From contig DASUCH010000043.1 of assembly GCA_035762785.1 (NCBI GenBank), positions 72,190-136,189 of the forward strand: a DNA stretch of 64,000 nucleotides, read 5' to 3'. A program made the position numbers and the translations under genes. Each line of letters begins with the position of its first letter. Positions within the stretch are counted from its first letter, which is position 1. Origin of the DNA: TH1177 sp035762785 (GTDB taxonomy: Archaea > Thermoproteota > Nitrososphaeria > Nitrososphaerales > Nitrososphaeraceae). This document shows, in pieces, positions 45,588 to 55,362 of this stretch. The notes below the pieces were generated by a model, which saw nothing but the letters and a program-made list of their open reading frames with translations, was not told the origin of the DNA and did no database searches.

Positions 45588-47183
45588 TTACACTTTGAGC
45601 AACTTTATAACTTTTTTTGGTATATCTTCTACTCTACTAGCTAGAGTTTTATTATAATTAAGATATTTTAAATTGTGACCAATATTAATAAGATCATTTA
45701 AGTCTTTTCCTAATCCTAGGGCTGCCATATGGATAGACAAATTTCTGTAGATTAAAACCATTTCTTTCACGGCATCATAATTTGAAGGCTCTCCATCAGT
45801 TAGGGTAATCATTATCTCAGGCTTGAATGATTTGATAAAAGGTAAAAGAATACTGTAGATTTCAGCTAATGGTGTACCACCACTTGCTCTTATTTGAGCT
45901 AATCTTCTTGCATTCAATACAGACCATGGAATTTTCGGTGGTTTCACTAGCCAACATTTTACTTTTTTTGCTTCAGTACTAAATGCATAGACTGCAAAAT
46001 CAATTCCTAAGTAAGTAAGAGCTTCGCATAATGCTACTGTCGCTTGCTTATATTTTAGTTCAATTTCCTCTATACTACTAGAATGATCAAGTAAGATGAC
46101 AACTTTTGTTCTGATTGATATTTTAAAGTCGCTGAGAAAAGGTTTTGGATGAGAATCAATATATGTCTCGGTGTCTAATTCATCACCTTGTTCTTGATGA
46201 AGTTCTACCCACCCGGTTTTCCAATCTCTAAATGCTGATTTAATTTTTTGAATTAATTCGATGTCATAAATTTCTGATTCATTAATATCCATTCTATTAG
46301 GAATACTTATGTCAAAGTCTTCTAAACTGTCATATCCTTTTGTTTCTGATTTCTTACTCTCTTTTACTAAAATTTCATATTCTTTTACGACATCTTTTCC
46401 TTCGATAATATCTTTTATTGCTTTCTCAAATTCTTTACTAACTAGTTTTGATTTTATTATTTTTTCTAGTTGCTTAAATACATCTAATTTGTTCATTGCC
46501 ATACCTATACTAGACCGAGGAGTAGTCAAAGGAATTGATAATAAAGGATCTATTTGTAATATTTTGACAATTTCCCTTATCTTCTCATAAATCCAGTCCG
46601 TTCCTAATCTTTTATCAAGAGCTTCTCTGATACACTCATTTGCAAAGTCTGTTGCTTCTCTTACCTTGTCAAATTCATTTCCAAATAGTTCTCCTTTGAT
46701 ATAACCAGTAAGAAAATATTGTGAAAAAGCTTCTATTATTTTATGTCTTCCATATATTGTATTTAAAAGAGGTTTTGACAACCAAGACATACTCTCATAA
46801 AAAATTATTTCATTTGTCATACCTTCCCAGCCATGTAAACCTAATATTTCGATTCTTTTTGTTTCTATAATATTAAGAATAAACCCGTATGCATGGTCCT
46901 GACTAGAGACTTTTACTTTAGAAGTATGTCTTATTCTCATTGCTTCATACCATAAAGAAACTCTCCATTGTCTATATCGTTGAAATTCTTCACCATGAAA
47001 ATAATTTAATGTTGGTAAAATAATCTGTTGTTTTTCAATATCTGTTTGAGGAGATTTATCTTTAGAAAGTGTAACAACCACCTTTGCATTATTAGACCAT
47101 CGACGTGCAAGAAATGTAGCTATGTCTAGGAGAATATCGTTTCTTAAATATTTTTTATTATTATCAAATGTCACAGTTATCAA
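45588..47183 (-). CDS. VWA domain protein of CobT/MoxR-partner type
   Basis: This 531-residue protein has an N-terminal helical region (1-330) that includes RYRQWRVSLWYEAMRIRH (about 72) and NIIETKRIEILGLHG (about 106), reminiscent of the Glu/Arg-rich part of CobT-like cobaltochelatase proteins. The C-terminal VWA domain (about 345-530) has an intact MIDAS: LLDHSSSIE, GGTPLAE and TLTDGEPS. Its gene overlaps the preceding AAA+ gene by four bases (ATGA), so the two should act together, as MoxR/VWA pairs do. Substrate unknown. Confidence 0.75.
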   Translation of the reverse strand: MITVTFDNNKKYLRNDILLDIATFLARRWSNNAKVVVTLSKDKSPQTDIEKQQIILPTLNYFHGEEFQRYRQWRVSLWYEAMRIRHTSKVKVSSQDHAYGFILNIIETKRIEILGLHGWEGMTNEIIFYESMSWLSKPLLNTIYGRHKIIEAFSQYFLTGYIKGELFGNEFDKVREATDFANECIREALDKRLGTDWIYEKIREIVKILQIDPLLSIPLTTPRSSIGMAMNKLDVFKQLEKIIKSKLVSKEFEKAIKDIIEGKDVVKEYEILVKESKKSETKGYDSLEDFDISIPNRMDINESEIYDIELIQKIKSAFRDWKTGWVELHQEQGDELDTETYIDSHPKPFLSDFKISIRTKVVILLDHSSSIEEIELKYKQATVALCEALTYLGIDFAVYAFSTEAKKVKCWLVKPPKIPWSVLNARRLAQIRASGGTPLAEIYSILLPFIKSFKPEIMITLTDGEPSNYDAVKEMVLIYRNLSIHMAALGLGKDLNDLINIGHNLKYLNYNKTLASRVEDIPKKVIKLLKV

Positions 47184-47989
47184 CCGAATATCGAAATAAC
47201 CATATCCATAACTTTTCTATACTCTACTTCTCCCCATTGATTATAGGCATTTGCAAAAACTATTTCAGCTGCAAGCTTAGGGTCGGTACCAATATTGAGT
47301 AATTTTGTAAATGCAATTGTTTCTCTTAAACTAGGCCCATAAAATAATTCCTCTACTCCCGCTGCTTCTCGTAATGCTCTTGCTAATTTTATAGCACGTT
47401 GAATATTATTTAAATTGTCATCATCTACCATAGTATGTTGTTTAATAATTTCGAGTTCGGTTTCCTCTGGTGGATAATCTAAACTTAGTCTAATTGGGAA
47501 CCTGCTTAAAAGTTGAGGTGGTAATTCTTTAGTACCAACGTGCGATAACGGATTAATTGTAGCAACTACGAACCATCCCTCACGAGCTTTAATAATCTGC
47601 CCCTCTGCTTCTTTTAATATTATTTGTCTTCTATCATCTAAGGCCTCATCTAATCGTAATAGCATATCAGGTTCTGCAGCATTTAATTCATCTAAATAAA
47701 GAATTCCTCCTTCTTTCATAGACTTTACCAAAATTCCCTCTACAAAGTTAATTTCACCATTCTCTATAGTTTTAGTTCCAACTAAATGAGATTCTCTTGT
47801 CCGGAGACTAAAGTTTACTGAAAAAATATTCTTTTCAAGTTCAGAGGCAAATTTTCTAGCCAGTGAAGTTTTTCCTGTTCCCTTAGGACCAATTATGAGA
47901 GCAAAAAGATTTATTTTGTAAGCTTTTTTTAATATATCCATTGATTGATTCCAGTCTAGGTAATTGATGGTTTCTACTACATTACTCAT
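47180..47989 (-). CDS. MoxR/CbbQ-type AAA+ ATPase
   Basis: The 269-residue ATPase has a Walker A (GPKGTGKT, residues 34-41), Walker B (ILYLDELN, about 98), a pore-like insert and the sensor-1 segment (ATINPLSHVG, about 150). The C-terminal part resembles CbbQ/NorQ/GvpN. These ATPases remodel or load cofactors into partner enzymes together with a VWA protein, here encoded by the overlapping downstream gene. Another AAA+/VWA pair lies just upstream on the same strand. Confidence 0.85.
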   Translation of the reverse strand: MSNVVETINYLDWNQSMDILKKAYKINLFALIIGPKGTGKTSLARKFASELEKNIFSVNFSLRTRESHLVGTKTIENGEINFVEGILVKSMKEGGILYLDELNAAEPDMLLRLDEALDDRRQIILKEAEGQIIKAREGWFVVATINPLSHVGTKELPPQLLSRFPIRLSLDYPPEETELEIIKQHTMVDDDNLNNIQRAIKLARALREAAGVEELFYGPSLRETIAFTKLLNIGTDPKLAAEIVFANAYNQWGEVEYRKVMDMVISIFG

Positions 47990-48037
47990 TGTTTATATTA
48001 CAAATTGAGTTTAATTTATAAATTAACTAAATAAATA

Positions 48038-49462
48038 TTAGAAATTATCTTTTGCATGAATAACCTTCTTTTTATTATTTAGATAATCAGTTAATAACAT
48101 CTTACCTATTGACTCTGGATTAATATAATAAGATCTTCCTTTTACGTATTTTTCCATTTCATTTACATAACTCAACATAGAGTTTTCCTCACTTATCATT
48201 ATAGTATCAATCTGAATTCCTTTTTTGTAACATTTTTTGGCTTCACTTATAGTACGTTCACCTATAAATTGATCAACTTGTCTATATCTATAACACAAAT
48301 ACACTAATGCACCTGAATTTATATCTAAATTCATTGCATGACTTTGCTTAATAGAATTTATTGTGTTTTGATCAGGAATATAAAAATGAGAGTAGGGTCT
48401 TTGTGAGAGTATTTTTTGTTGCTCTTCTTCATTATCTATAAAACATGCGCTAGGATGACCATCAGTAATAAGAACTATTCTTTTATTTTCTACAGGATTT
48501 CTTTGTAACATTTTTTTAGCTAGTCTTAAAGCCGCTTGATAGTTTGTATAATGAAGAAAATCCACTCCTGGTTCAAAGGTTTTTAAATATGGGATATCTA
48601 GTGGATTTATTTTAGAAGCTAATGCACCGAATCCTATCATGTTAATTATGTCTGAAGGAAAATATTTTTTATGTAGAATGTACAAGGACCATAATGCTCT
48701 CTTAGCAGCTTCTATTCTACTTAAATCCCCATACAATGTTGAATATCTCATTGTGGAACTAAGATCTATACAATATACTATCGAAACTCTAACGTCTTGA
48801 ATAGTTTCATATTCTTCAAAATCTTCAATATCCATTTTTATCGGTATTTCGACTTTACCATTTTCTCTTGCGAGTCTTTGAATTGAATTTAATATTGAAG
48901 TTGGAATATTAATTAATCTGATATCATCACCAATTTCGTATTTTTTTGTTGTATCTAATAAAAGAGATCCATATCCAAAGTTTTTGGTTTCATGTATTCC
49001 AAAATCTCCTTTTTTTAGTTCTTTCAATATATCTTGTAGTATTTTTTCGCCAATATTTACAAATCCTTTACTACTTAACCATTTTTCAGAATTTTTTAAA
49101 TAACCTTTTCCTATAAGATGAGTAATAATGGGTAAATTTGATTTTCCATTGTTGTCTGAAGGGGCAATTAATTCGTTTTTGTCTTGAAAATCTTTGTTAA
49201 GTCCATCCTTCTTTTCTTTTCTTTTAATAATCTCTTGTAAAGTTTGTTCTAATTCTTGCAAAGAGGGTGTTTTCTCTGTAAGAATTTCTCTTCCTAGAGA
49301 TTTTAGTAAGTCATCGAGAATCTCATTACTTATGTTATGTTCTCCTTGATCTTCAAACTTTTTATTTGGAGTTTGATCTGTTTTTTTTGTAAAAGGAAAG
49401 TAAATAAAATCTATTGACTTGTTACTAAATATTTTCATATATTCCCTTTTCTCTTCTATCAA
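48038..49462 (-). CDS. VWA domain protein of chelatase D type
   Basis: The 474-residue protein resembles the D subunit of magnesium chelatase in its C-terminal half. A VWA domain (about 230-440) carries the MIDAS residues CIDLSST, a HYTNYQAAL threonine loop and LITDGHPS. The N-terminal part is Lys/Glu-rich and lacks an AAA+ core. ATG 49438 (MKIFSNKS) may be the true start. It overlaps the upstream AAA+ gene by about 14-38 bases, so coupling is likely. Confidence 0.75.
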   Translation of the reverse strand: MIEEKREYMKIFSNKSIDFIYFPFTKKTDQTPNKKFEDQGEHNISNEILDDLLKSLGREILTEKTPSLQELEQTLQEIIKRKEKKDGLNKDFQDKNELIAPSDNNGKSNLPIITHLIGKGYLKNSEKWLSSKGFVNIGEKILQDILKELKKGDFGIHETKNFGYGSLLLDTTKKYEIGDDIRLINIPTSILNSIQRLARENGKVEIPIKMDIEDFEEYETIQDVRVSIVYCIDLSSTMRYSTLYGDLSRIEAAKRALWSLYILHKKYFPSDIINMIGFGALASKINPLDIPYLKTFEPGVDFLHYTNYQAALRLAKKMLQRNPVENKRIVLITDGHPSACFIDNEEEQQKILSQRPYSHFYIPDQNTINSIKQSHAMNLDINSGALVYLCYRYRQVDQFIGERTISEAKKCYKKGIQIDTIMISEENSMLSYVNEMEKYVKGRSYYINPESIGKMLLTDYLNNKKKVIHAKDNF

Positions 49463-51089
49463 TAATTGGATTATCTAAATTTCTTAATCCTTCTAGTATT
49501 AACTCTACTATTGATGCTCTATATTCTTTATCTTGTTTATTAGAAAACGATAATCCATTAAGATCAATTCTGTTATATTCTATATTTTTAATAAAAACAT
49601 TTTTTTCATTTTCCTCTATTTCTATCATCCTGTCAACTATTTTTAAAAGAGTAGGAAAATTTTTCAATTGATTTTCATAATTATCATGGGTATTACTGCT
49701 GATGCTCTGATCTCCTAAAAGGTTTTGTGATACTATAAATTTCTTATTCTTAGTAAATTCATTTTTTAACAACATCATATCGTCGCTCTTTATGTTTTGG
49801 ATATATTCTCTTGATATAGTCTTAATTGCTTCTGTAATCAATTTATTTAAAATATCTAATCTATTGTGACTGTTATCATCTAATTCAGATAATTCAAATT
49901 TTGATGTTTGATGTATACTATTAATATCTGAAAATCTAGGGACAACCTTTACGTTATAAATTAAAGATCTTACTCTCTCAGCCTCACTAATTATAGCTTC
50001 TGTGGAATGAACTGACATTCTCACACTTACCCCTTTATCCTGATTAATGTCTGAATTTGTTCTAGCTAATTGTGTTATCGTGGCAAGGGTTTTCAAAACG
50101 AAGATAGGTAAAATAACATTTTTTGGATCGCTTAGTGCTATTTCCTGGATTATTATAAGCATTTCATCAACTAGTTTTACAGGATAACGTGTCTCAATAT
50201 GACTTCGAAGTCTATCAAACAAAGGCTCTATTATTTTTCCAGAATGCGTATAATCAATGGGATTTGAAGTAGCTATTATTTTAAGATCAGGTTCAAAGTA
50301 AACAGGATATGAACCAGTAGTAAATCTACCTTCCTGTAATACGCTTAATAACGAAACTTGTTTTCGAGGATCTAAAACAGGTAATTCATCAATACACAAT
50401 ATCCCATGTCTAGCTTGTAATAGCTGACCTGGTGAGTAGGATTCTAAATTATAAATCTCAACTCCTTTTTTTGCTATTTTGATGGCATCAATTTGTCCTA
50501 CTAAATCTTTAACCGAGATATCAGGAGTTGCTAAAATGTATCTATATCTTTCAGAGCCACTAATCCAATCTATTTTTGTATCTAATCCATTATTCCTAAT
50601 AGTATCTTCTGTTTCTTTTGAAACAGTAAAACTAGGAGAATAGTGCATAATTTCTTTATCCTCCAATAAAGAAATCATTTGTTCAGCTCTAATTGTAGTT
50701 GGAATATCATTTGTTAATGACTTTCTAATTATGGGTATTGGAGATAATAAATTTTGAGATATAGCTTCAGATAATTTCGTCTTCGCTTGACCGATTTGTC
50801 CTACTAATAACAGATCATGACCAGCAAGAATACCTCTATTTATTGATGGGATTACATCATCCTCATATCCAATGATTCCACGGTAAGGATTTATACCTTT
50901 TTTAAGAAGCGTTATTAAATTCCCTCTAATCTGGGTACCGACTTTGGCATGCCTATAGTGTATTTCTAGAAGATCTTTTAATGTCTTAATTTCTTTATAA
51001 TTATGTGGAACACCGGGAAATATTTCATTATATGTTGGATTAGAATTGTAAGAGTCTAATACCATTTTCTCAATATCTTTAAAATGCAA
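49425..51089 (-). CDS. Magnesium-chelatase I-like AAA+ ATPase
   Basis: This 554-residue AAA+ protein has a Walker A variant GQIGQAKT (residues 97-104), a Walker B ILCIDELPVL (about 230), and chelatase-type features such as LLSVLQEGRFTTG, IIATSNPIDY and the Arg-finger region PLFDRLRSHIETRYP. It is longer than bacterial BchI (about 340), with an extra C-terminal region (about 400-554). It is the first gene of a four-gene AAA+/VWA block and overlaps the next. In aerobic cobalamin synthesis such proteins can power CobN; CobN is not in the window. Confidence 0.8.
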   Translation of the reverse strand: MHFKDIEKMVLDSYNSNPTYNEIFPGVPHNYKEIKTLKDLLEIHYRHAKVGTQIRGNLITLLKKGINPYRGIIGYEDDVIPSINRGILAGHDLLLVGQIGQAKTKLSEAISQNLLSPIPIIRKSLTNDIPTTIRAEQMISLLEDKEIMHYSPSFTVSKETEDTIRNNGLDTKIDWISGSERYRYILATPDISVKDLVGQIDAIKIAKKGVEIYNLESYSPGQLLQARHGILCIDELPVLDPRKQVSLLSVLQEGRFTTGSYPVYFEPDLKIIATSNPIDYTHSGKIIEPLFDRLRSHIETRYPVKLVDEMLIIIQEIALSDPKNVILPIFVLKTLATITQLARTNSDINQDKGVSVRMSVHSTEAIISEAERVRSLIYNVKVVPRFSDINSIHQTSKFELSELDDNSHNRLDILNKLITEAIKTISREYIQNIKSDDMMLLKNEFTKNKKFIVSQNLLGDQSISSNTHDNYENQLKNFPTLLKIVDRMIEIEENEKNVFIKNIEYNRIDLNGLSFSNKQDKEYRASIVELILEGLRNLDNPIIDRREKGIYENI

Positions 51090-51430
51090 TAGATTTCTTG
51101 CTTACTAAAACAAAATTTAAACATTGTTAAAGAATTAGCTAATAGCAATCATTAGTAATATCTATACTAATTAAAAATTTAAGGATCTATTTGATCATTA
51201 TACTTCTTACACTGAAAAGTACAATTAAGTTTGATTCTATTTTATAATATTTTTCATTTATATAGTGTTATAGAATACCTTTTGACAAAAATAAATATCA
51301 TACAAATTTTATAAATATCCAACTTAAATTAATTTACTTAAAACGAGGATAATGAGATTATAAATAATTAAATACGTTAAATTACCTCTTAGTATGATTT
51401 TTATTTAGGTTTATACTCTAATTTTAAGAG
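51090..51430. other. Divergent intergenic region before uS13
   Basis: This 340-base region separates the AAA+ block from the ribosomal genes and should contain both promoters. TATA-like elements are seen near 51358-51367 (attataaata) and 51410-51416. No gene is evident. Confidence 0.45.
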
Positions 51431-51913
51431 TTGTCAACAGCAGACTATAAACATATTGTTAGAATTATGGGTAAAGATGTTGAGGGAGATAAAAAAATAA
51501 CAGTAGCTTTGAGTAAAGTTAAAGGTGTAGGATATAATTTCGCTCAAGTATTACTTCAAAAATTAAATATTAATCCATATATCAGAGTCGGTCTTTTAAC
51601 TGACAAAGAATTAACTGATATCGAGAGCGTTCTTAAAGATCCTAATAAAATAGGCATTCCCTATTTCTATTTCAACAGGAGAAAAGATATGGATACAGGT
51701 TCCAATATTCATTTACTTACATCAGATTTGGATTTTATTGTTTCAAATGATATAGATAGAGAGAAAAGTATTATGAGTTGGAGGGGATATAGACATATGT
51801 TTGGATTGCGCGTAAGGGGACAACGCACACGTACTACTGGTAGAAGAGCTAGCGCAGTGGGAGTACGTAAAACAGCCCTAGCTACATCAAAGACACAAAA
51901 AAGTGGTGAATAA
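51431..51913 (+). CDS. rps13: Ribosomal protein uS13
   Basis: uS13 is a head protein of the small subunit. The 160-residue product begins with TTG (MSTADYKHIVRIMG), needed because family members start with a similar segment. It contains the KGVGYNFAQVLLQKL helix-hairpin-helix, SWRGYRHMFGLRVRGQRTRTTG and a basic tail. The uS4 gene overlaps the stop codon (TAATG). Length is normal for archaea. Confidence 0.95.
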   Translation: MSTADYKHIVRIMGKDVEGDKKITVALSKVKGVGYNFAQVLLQKLNINPYIRVGLLTDKELTDIESVLKDPNKIGIPYFYFNRRKDMDTGSNIHLLTSDLDFIVSNDIDREKSIMSWRGYRHMFGLRVRGQRTRTTGRRASAVGVRKTALATSKTQKSGE

Positions 51914-52419
51914 TGGGAGATCCTAAGAAATCCAGAAAAACTTTCCGTAGACCCCGTCAAATTTGGACTACTGATCAGTTAAGTTCAGAGTTGTATCTTA
52001 TAGGATCTTATGGTCTTAGAAGCAAAGGTGAATTATGGAAGGCACAAACTAAGGTAGCAGATATAAGAAATCAAGCACGTGAATTATTAGCATTAACTGT
52101 TGAGGCAAGACAGACACAAGAAGCTAAACTATTAAGCCATTTACAAAGACTTGGATTAGTAAAAGATTCTGCAACACTAGATGATATTCTTAATTTAAAA
52201 TTGGAAGATATTCTAGAACGAAGATTGCAAACCATCATTATGAAAAAGGATAATGCTAAATCTCCGCATCAATCTCGGCAATTGGTAGTACATGGTCATG
52301 TATCAATCGGTGAAAGGACTATTAACATTCCTGGGTATATTGTTAAGAAAGATGAAGAAGCAAAAATTGCCTTAAGAGTTCAATCCATGAATCCATCTCA
52401 AAATATGCCAGGCAGTTAA
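51913..52419 (+). CDS. rps4: Ribosomal protein uS4
   Basis: uS4 is an assembly-initiating protein of the small subunit. The 168-residue product reads MGDPKKSRKTFRRPRQIW, ELYLIGSYGLRSKGELWKA and has the S4 RNA-binding domain (about 100-160) with LERRLQTIIMKK, SPHQSRQLVVHGHVSI and IPGYIV. It is translationally coupled to uS13. The usual next genes, uS11 and RNA polymerase subunit D, are absent; a minus-strand gene follows. Confidence 0.95.
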   Translation: MGDPKKSRKTFRRPRQIWTTDQLSSELYLIGSYGLRSKGELWKAQTKVADIRNQARELLALTVEARQTQEAKLLSHLQRLGLVKDSATLDDILNLKLEDILERRLQTIIMKKDNAKSPHQSRQLVVHGHVSIGERTINIPGYIVKKDEEAKIALRVQSMNPSQNMPGS

Positions 52420-52422
52420 TAA

Positions 52423-53427
52423 TTAAGAAACAATATCAACATGATCTATTTTTCCATCTGCATTCATATCGAAACCTTGAACAACCAATGCCAATTGATC
52501 ATCACTTAAATAATCATTAGATATTTGATTTCCATAATCGGTTAAGGCGATAACGGATGCTTTTGTTCCTATACTTCTTACACCTGCTAGAATGAGGATT
52601 TTTTTATCCTTGTTATATGGATTATTTATTTTAGCAATTAGTCCATGATTGTCCATATTAAATATTCTTCCTGATTGGTCGGTTAATCCTGACCAATAAT
52701 TATCTTCATTAAATTTAATCTGAAGATATCGGTTAAATTCTGAAGTAACAATATTTGTCCCAGGACCACCAATCAATATTAAATTTCGATTATCAATATC
52801 CTTTTCTGCTTTTGCATCTACATCTAATTTAACTATGAATCCAGAGGTATATGGCTCAGCTAGAGTTCCCAAATAAAAACTCAAGTGAACAGCATAATGC
52901 CCATCCCGCGAGGAAGATTTGTAAGGACCATGAGGATCTGGTGCTCCCACAACTATTAAACCAGAAAAAGAGTTATTTTCATAAAACTCTTTTAATATGG
53001 AAGGAATATTTTTTCGCTTTTCATCTTTTATGTAATTCGAAGATTCAAGTTTCTCTTCATTTCCTTCAATTTCTAATCCAAATGAGGGACTAGAAGTAGA
53101 ATAAAGTCTAGCTGTACCGCCTCTGATCAAACATATACCTACTTGTTCTATAGCCCCTATTCTAGCTAATTTTCTAATATAATAATACACTGTTTGATCG
53201 TAAAGCTTCAATTCCTTAGCTATTTGTGCTGGGTACATAGCGTTGGAAGATAATAGCTCAACTATTTTCCAAGCAATATTATTTGATAAAATTTTCATAT
53301 CATTTATATTTTCAAATATCAAAATTTTTTTACTTAGAGGATTTCCGTTCCCGTCAGAGATTAGAGTCTTTTTTTTCATAATAGGTGTTTGTATATTTCC
53401 TATAAAATGTTTTATACCGGTAATCAA
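52423..53427 (-). CDS. Winged-helix plus S-layer-like domain protein with EF-hand-like end
   Basis: The 334-residue protein has an N-terminal winged helix (about 40-115) with AWKIVELLSSNAMYPAQIAKEL and LYDQTVYYYIRKLARIGAIE, followed by a domain (about 145-320) with LILIGGPGTNIVTSEFNRYL and ILILAGVRSIGTKASVIALT, which is seen in archaeal S-layer-type surface proteins. The last residues FDMNADGKIDHVDIV form a calcium-binding EF-hand/dockerin-like loop. A DNA-binding domain joined to such a module is unexpected. No signal peptide is visible, so a cytoplasmic place is likely. Confidence 0.65.
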   Translation of the reverse strand: MITGIKHFIGNIQTPIMKKKTLISDGNGNPLSKKILIFENINDMKILSNNIAWKIVELLSSNAMYPAQIAKELKLYDQTVYYYIRKLARIGAIEQVGICLIRGGTARLYSTSSPSFGLEIEGNEEKLESSNYIKDEKRKNIPSILKEFYENNSFSGLIVVGAPDPHGPYKSSSRDGHYAVHLSFYLGTLAEPYTSGFIVKLDVDAKAEKDIDNRNLILIGGPGTNIVTSEFNRYLQIKFNEDNYWSGLTDQSGRIFNMDNHGLIAKINNPYNKDKKILILAGVRSIGTKASVIALTDYGNQISNDYLSDDQLALVVQGFDMNADGKIDHVDIVS

Positions 53428-53546
53428 TTATCATAGTGATTTTCTATTAATTGATTTAAAGTTAGATTTATGATTATAATTATTTGTATAGGGGTACAGC
53501 ATGAATACCAATATACTATTTAAACTAATTCTATTAGATATTATTT

Positions 53547-55313
53547 ATGTGTTCTATCATAGGCTATATCGGTAAGTGTATGGCAGCATCGGTTATAGTG
53601 GAAAGCTTGAAGAAAATGGAATATAGAGGATATGATAGTGTGGGGATCGCTACCCTAGAAAACGACAGTATTTTACTTCGTAAAGATGTGGGAAAAGTTC
53701 TGGATGTTGATAGCGCTTTACAATTAAACAATATGCCTGGACAAATAGGAATAGGACACACACGATGGGCTACTCATGGAGGTATAACTAAATTAAATGC
53801 ACATCCTCATCAAGATTGTACAAATAATGTAGTTGTAGTTCATAATGGCATAATTGAAAATTATCAACAACTAAAGGAGACTCTTATAAAACAAGGACAT
53901 ATTTTTCAGAGTCAAACTGATAGTGAAGTTATTGCACACTTAATAGAATCCTATCTTGAAAAGTTTGATAATGTCAAAAAGGTTATTAGTGAAACATGTA
54001 AGCAATTACGTGGTACTTATGCATTTGTTGCAATTTTCAAATCTGGACTGATAGCTGGTGCTAGATTAGATGAACCGTTAATTATCGGAATGGGAAATGA
54101 CGGCAATTTCATTTCCAGTGATGTGTTAGGTTTCTTAGAATATACCGATAAAGCTATCTTTCTTGATAATCATGACATAGTTATTCTAGATCATAATCGT
54201 GTAAACTTATTCGATTTTAACGGTGATAGTGTATTTAGACCTATAACTCAGGTCGCTTGGGAATTAGGAGATATTGATAAAGGCAAGTATGCACACTATA
54301 CACTAAAAGAAATACATCAACAACAAAATTCTATACCTTTGGCTTTTCAGAATGATCAAATATCTCTTCAAAAAGCCATAGATCTTATTTCTTCATCTAA
54401 AAATATTTTTATTACAGGTAGTGGAACAAGCTATCATTCGGCATTATTAGCAAAATATCTCTTCTATAAATTTGCGAAGATAAGAACAGAAATAATAATG
54501 TCAAGTGAGTTTGAATATATGTCTGCACCTATTGATGAAAATTCAATACTTATCGCTATTTCTCAAAGTGGTGAAACAGCAGATGTTTTAAATTCCGTTA
54601 AAATAGCTAAAGAGCATAAAGCAAAAATTCTGTCCATCGTCAATATATCAACTTCTTCTTTATCTCGATTAAGCGATCATTATGTTTCCATAAACTGTGG
54701 ACCAGAAATGGGCGTTGCTGCAACAAAAAGCTTTACCTCACAATTGGCGACATTATATTCTATTATAGACACTTTATGCGTAAATAAAAAATCATTAGAT
54801 ATATCAACAAGTATGCTTGGTAATGCTCTAAATGAGATTTTAATAAATGATTCATATCTAGAAAAAATAGCCGATGACATACAATCTGTCCAAGATATAT
54901 ATATTCTAGGAAAATCCGTCCATTATCCAATTGCATTAGAGGGATCTCTAAAAATCAAAGAACTTGCCTATATTCATGCAGAAGGTGTAGCTGCTGGCGA
55001 AATCAAACATGGACCTTTGGCAATGATTGAACCAAATACAATCGTCATAGTTCTTAATCCAGAAGATGAAACATATTATGATACATTACATAGTATACAT
55101 GAAATGAAATCAAGAGGTGCAAAGATTATTGGAATTTCAAATAAAAGTAATGATATTTATGACTATTTTATCAAATTGCCATTACTTAATGAGAATTTGT
55201 ATCCCCTAATTGAAATTATCCCAATCCAAATATTATCCTATTATCTAGCATTAAAAAAGAATGCTAATCCTGACTATCCCAGAAACCTAGCTAAATCAGT
55301 AACTGTAAAATAA
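53547..55313 (+). CDS. glmS: Glutamine-fructose-6-phosphate aminotransferase (GlmS)
   Basis: GlmS makes glucosamine 6-phosphate, the entry to amino sugars for surface glycans and N-glycans. The 588-residue protein starts MCSIIGYIG with the catalytic Cys2; the amidotransferase domain covers about 2-215 (HTRWATHGG, HNGIIENY). Two SIS domains follow (about 275-410 and 440-580) with ITGSGTSYHS, SQSGETAD and LGKSVHYPIALEGSLKIKE. The end YPRNLAKSVTV is typical. A TATA-like element (tatttaaa, near 53516) precedes it. Confidence 0.96.
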   Translation: MCSIIGYIGKCMAASVIVESLKKMEYRGYDSVGIATLENDSILLRKDVGKVLDVDSALQLNNMPGQIGIGHTRWATHGGITKLNAHPHQDCTNNVVVVHNGIIENYQQLKETLIKQGHIFQSQTDSEVIAHLIESYLEKFDNVKKVISETCKQLRGTYAFVAIFKSGLIAGARLDEPLIIGMGNDGNFISSDVLGFLEYTDKAIFLDNHDIVILDHNRVNLFDFNGDSVFRPITQVAWELGDIDKGKYAHYTLKEIHQQQNSIPLAFQNDQISLQKAIDLISSSKNIFITGSGTSYHSALLAKYLFYKFAKIRTEIIMSSEFEYMSAPIDENSILIAISQSGETADVLNSVKIAKEHKAKILSIVNISTSSLSRLSDHYVSINCGPEMGVAATKSFTSQLATLYSIIDTLCVNKKSLDISTSMLGNALNEILINDSYLEKIADDIQSVQDIYILGKSVHYPIALEGSLKIKELAYIHAEGVAAGEIKHGPLAMIEPNTIVIVLNPEDETYYDTLHSIHEMKSRGAKIIGISNKSNDIYDYFIKLPLLNENLYPLIEIIPIQILSYYLALKKNANPDYPRNLAKSVTVK

Positions 55314-55362
55314 ATTTATTTTTGGATTAGTTTATTTTTTCATAATCAGATATTAATTTCGT

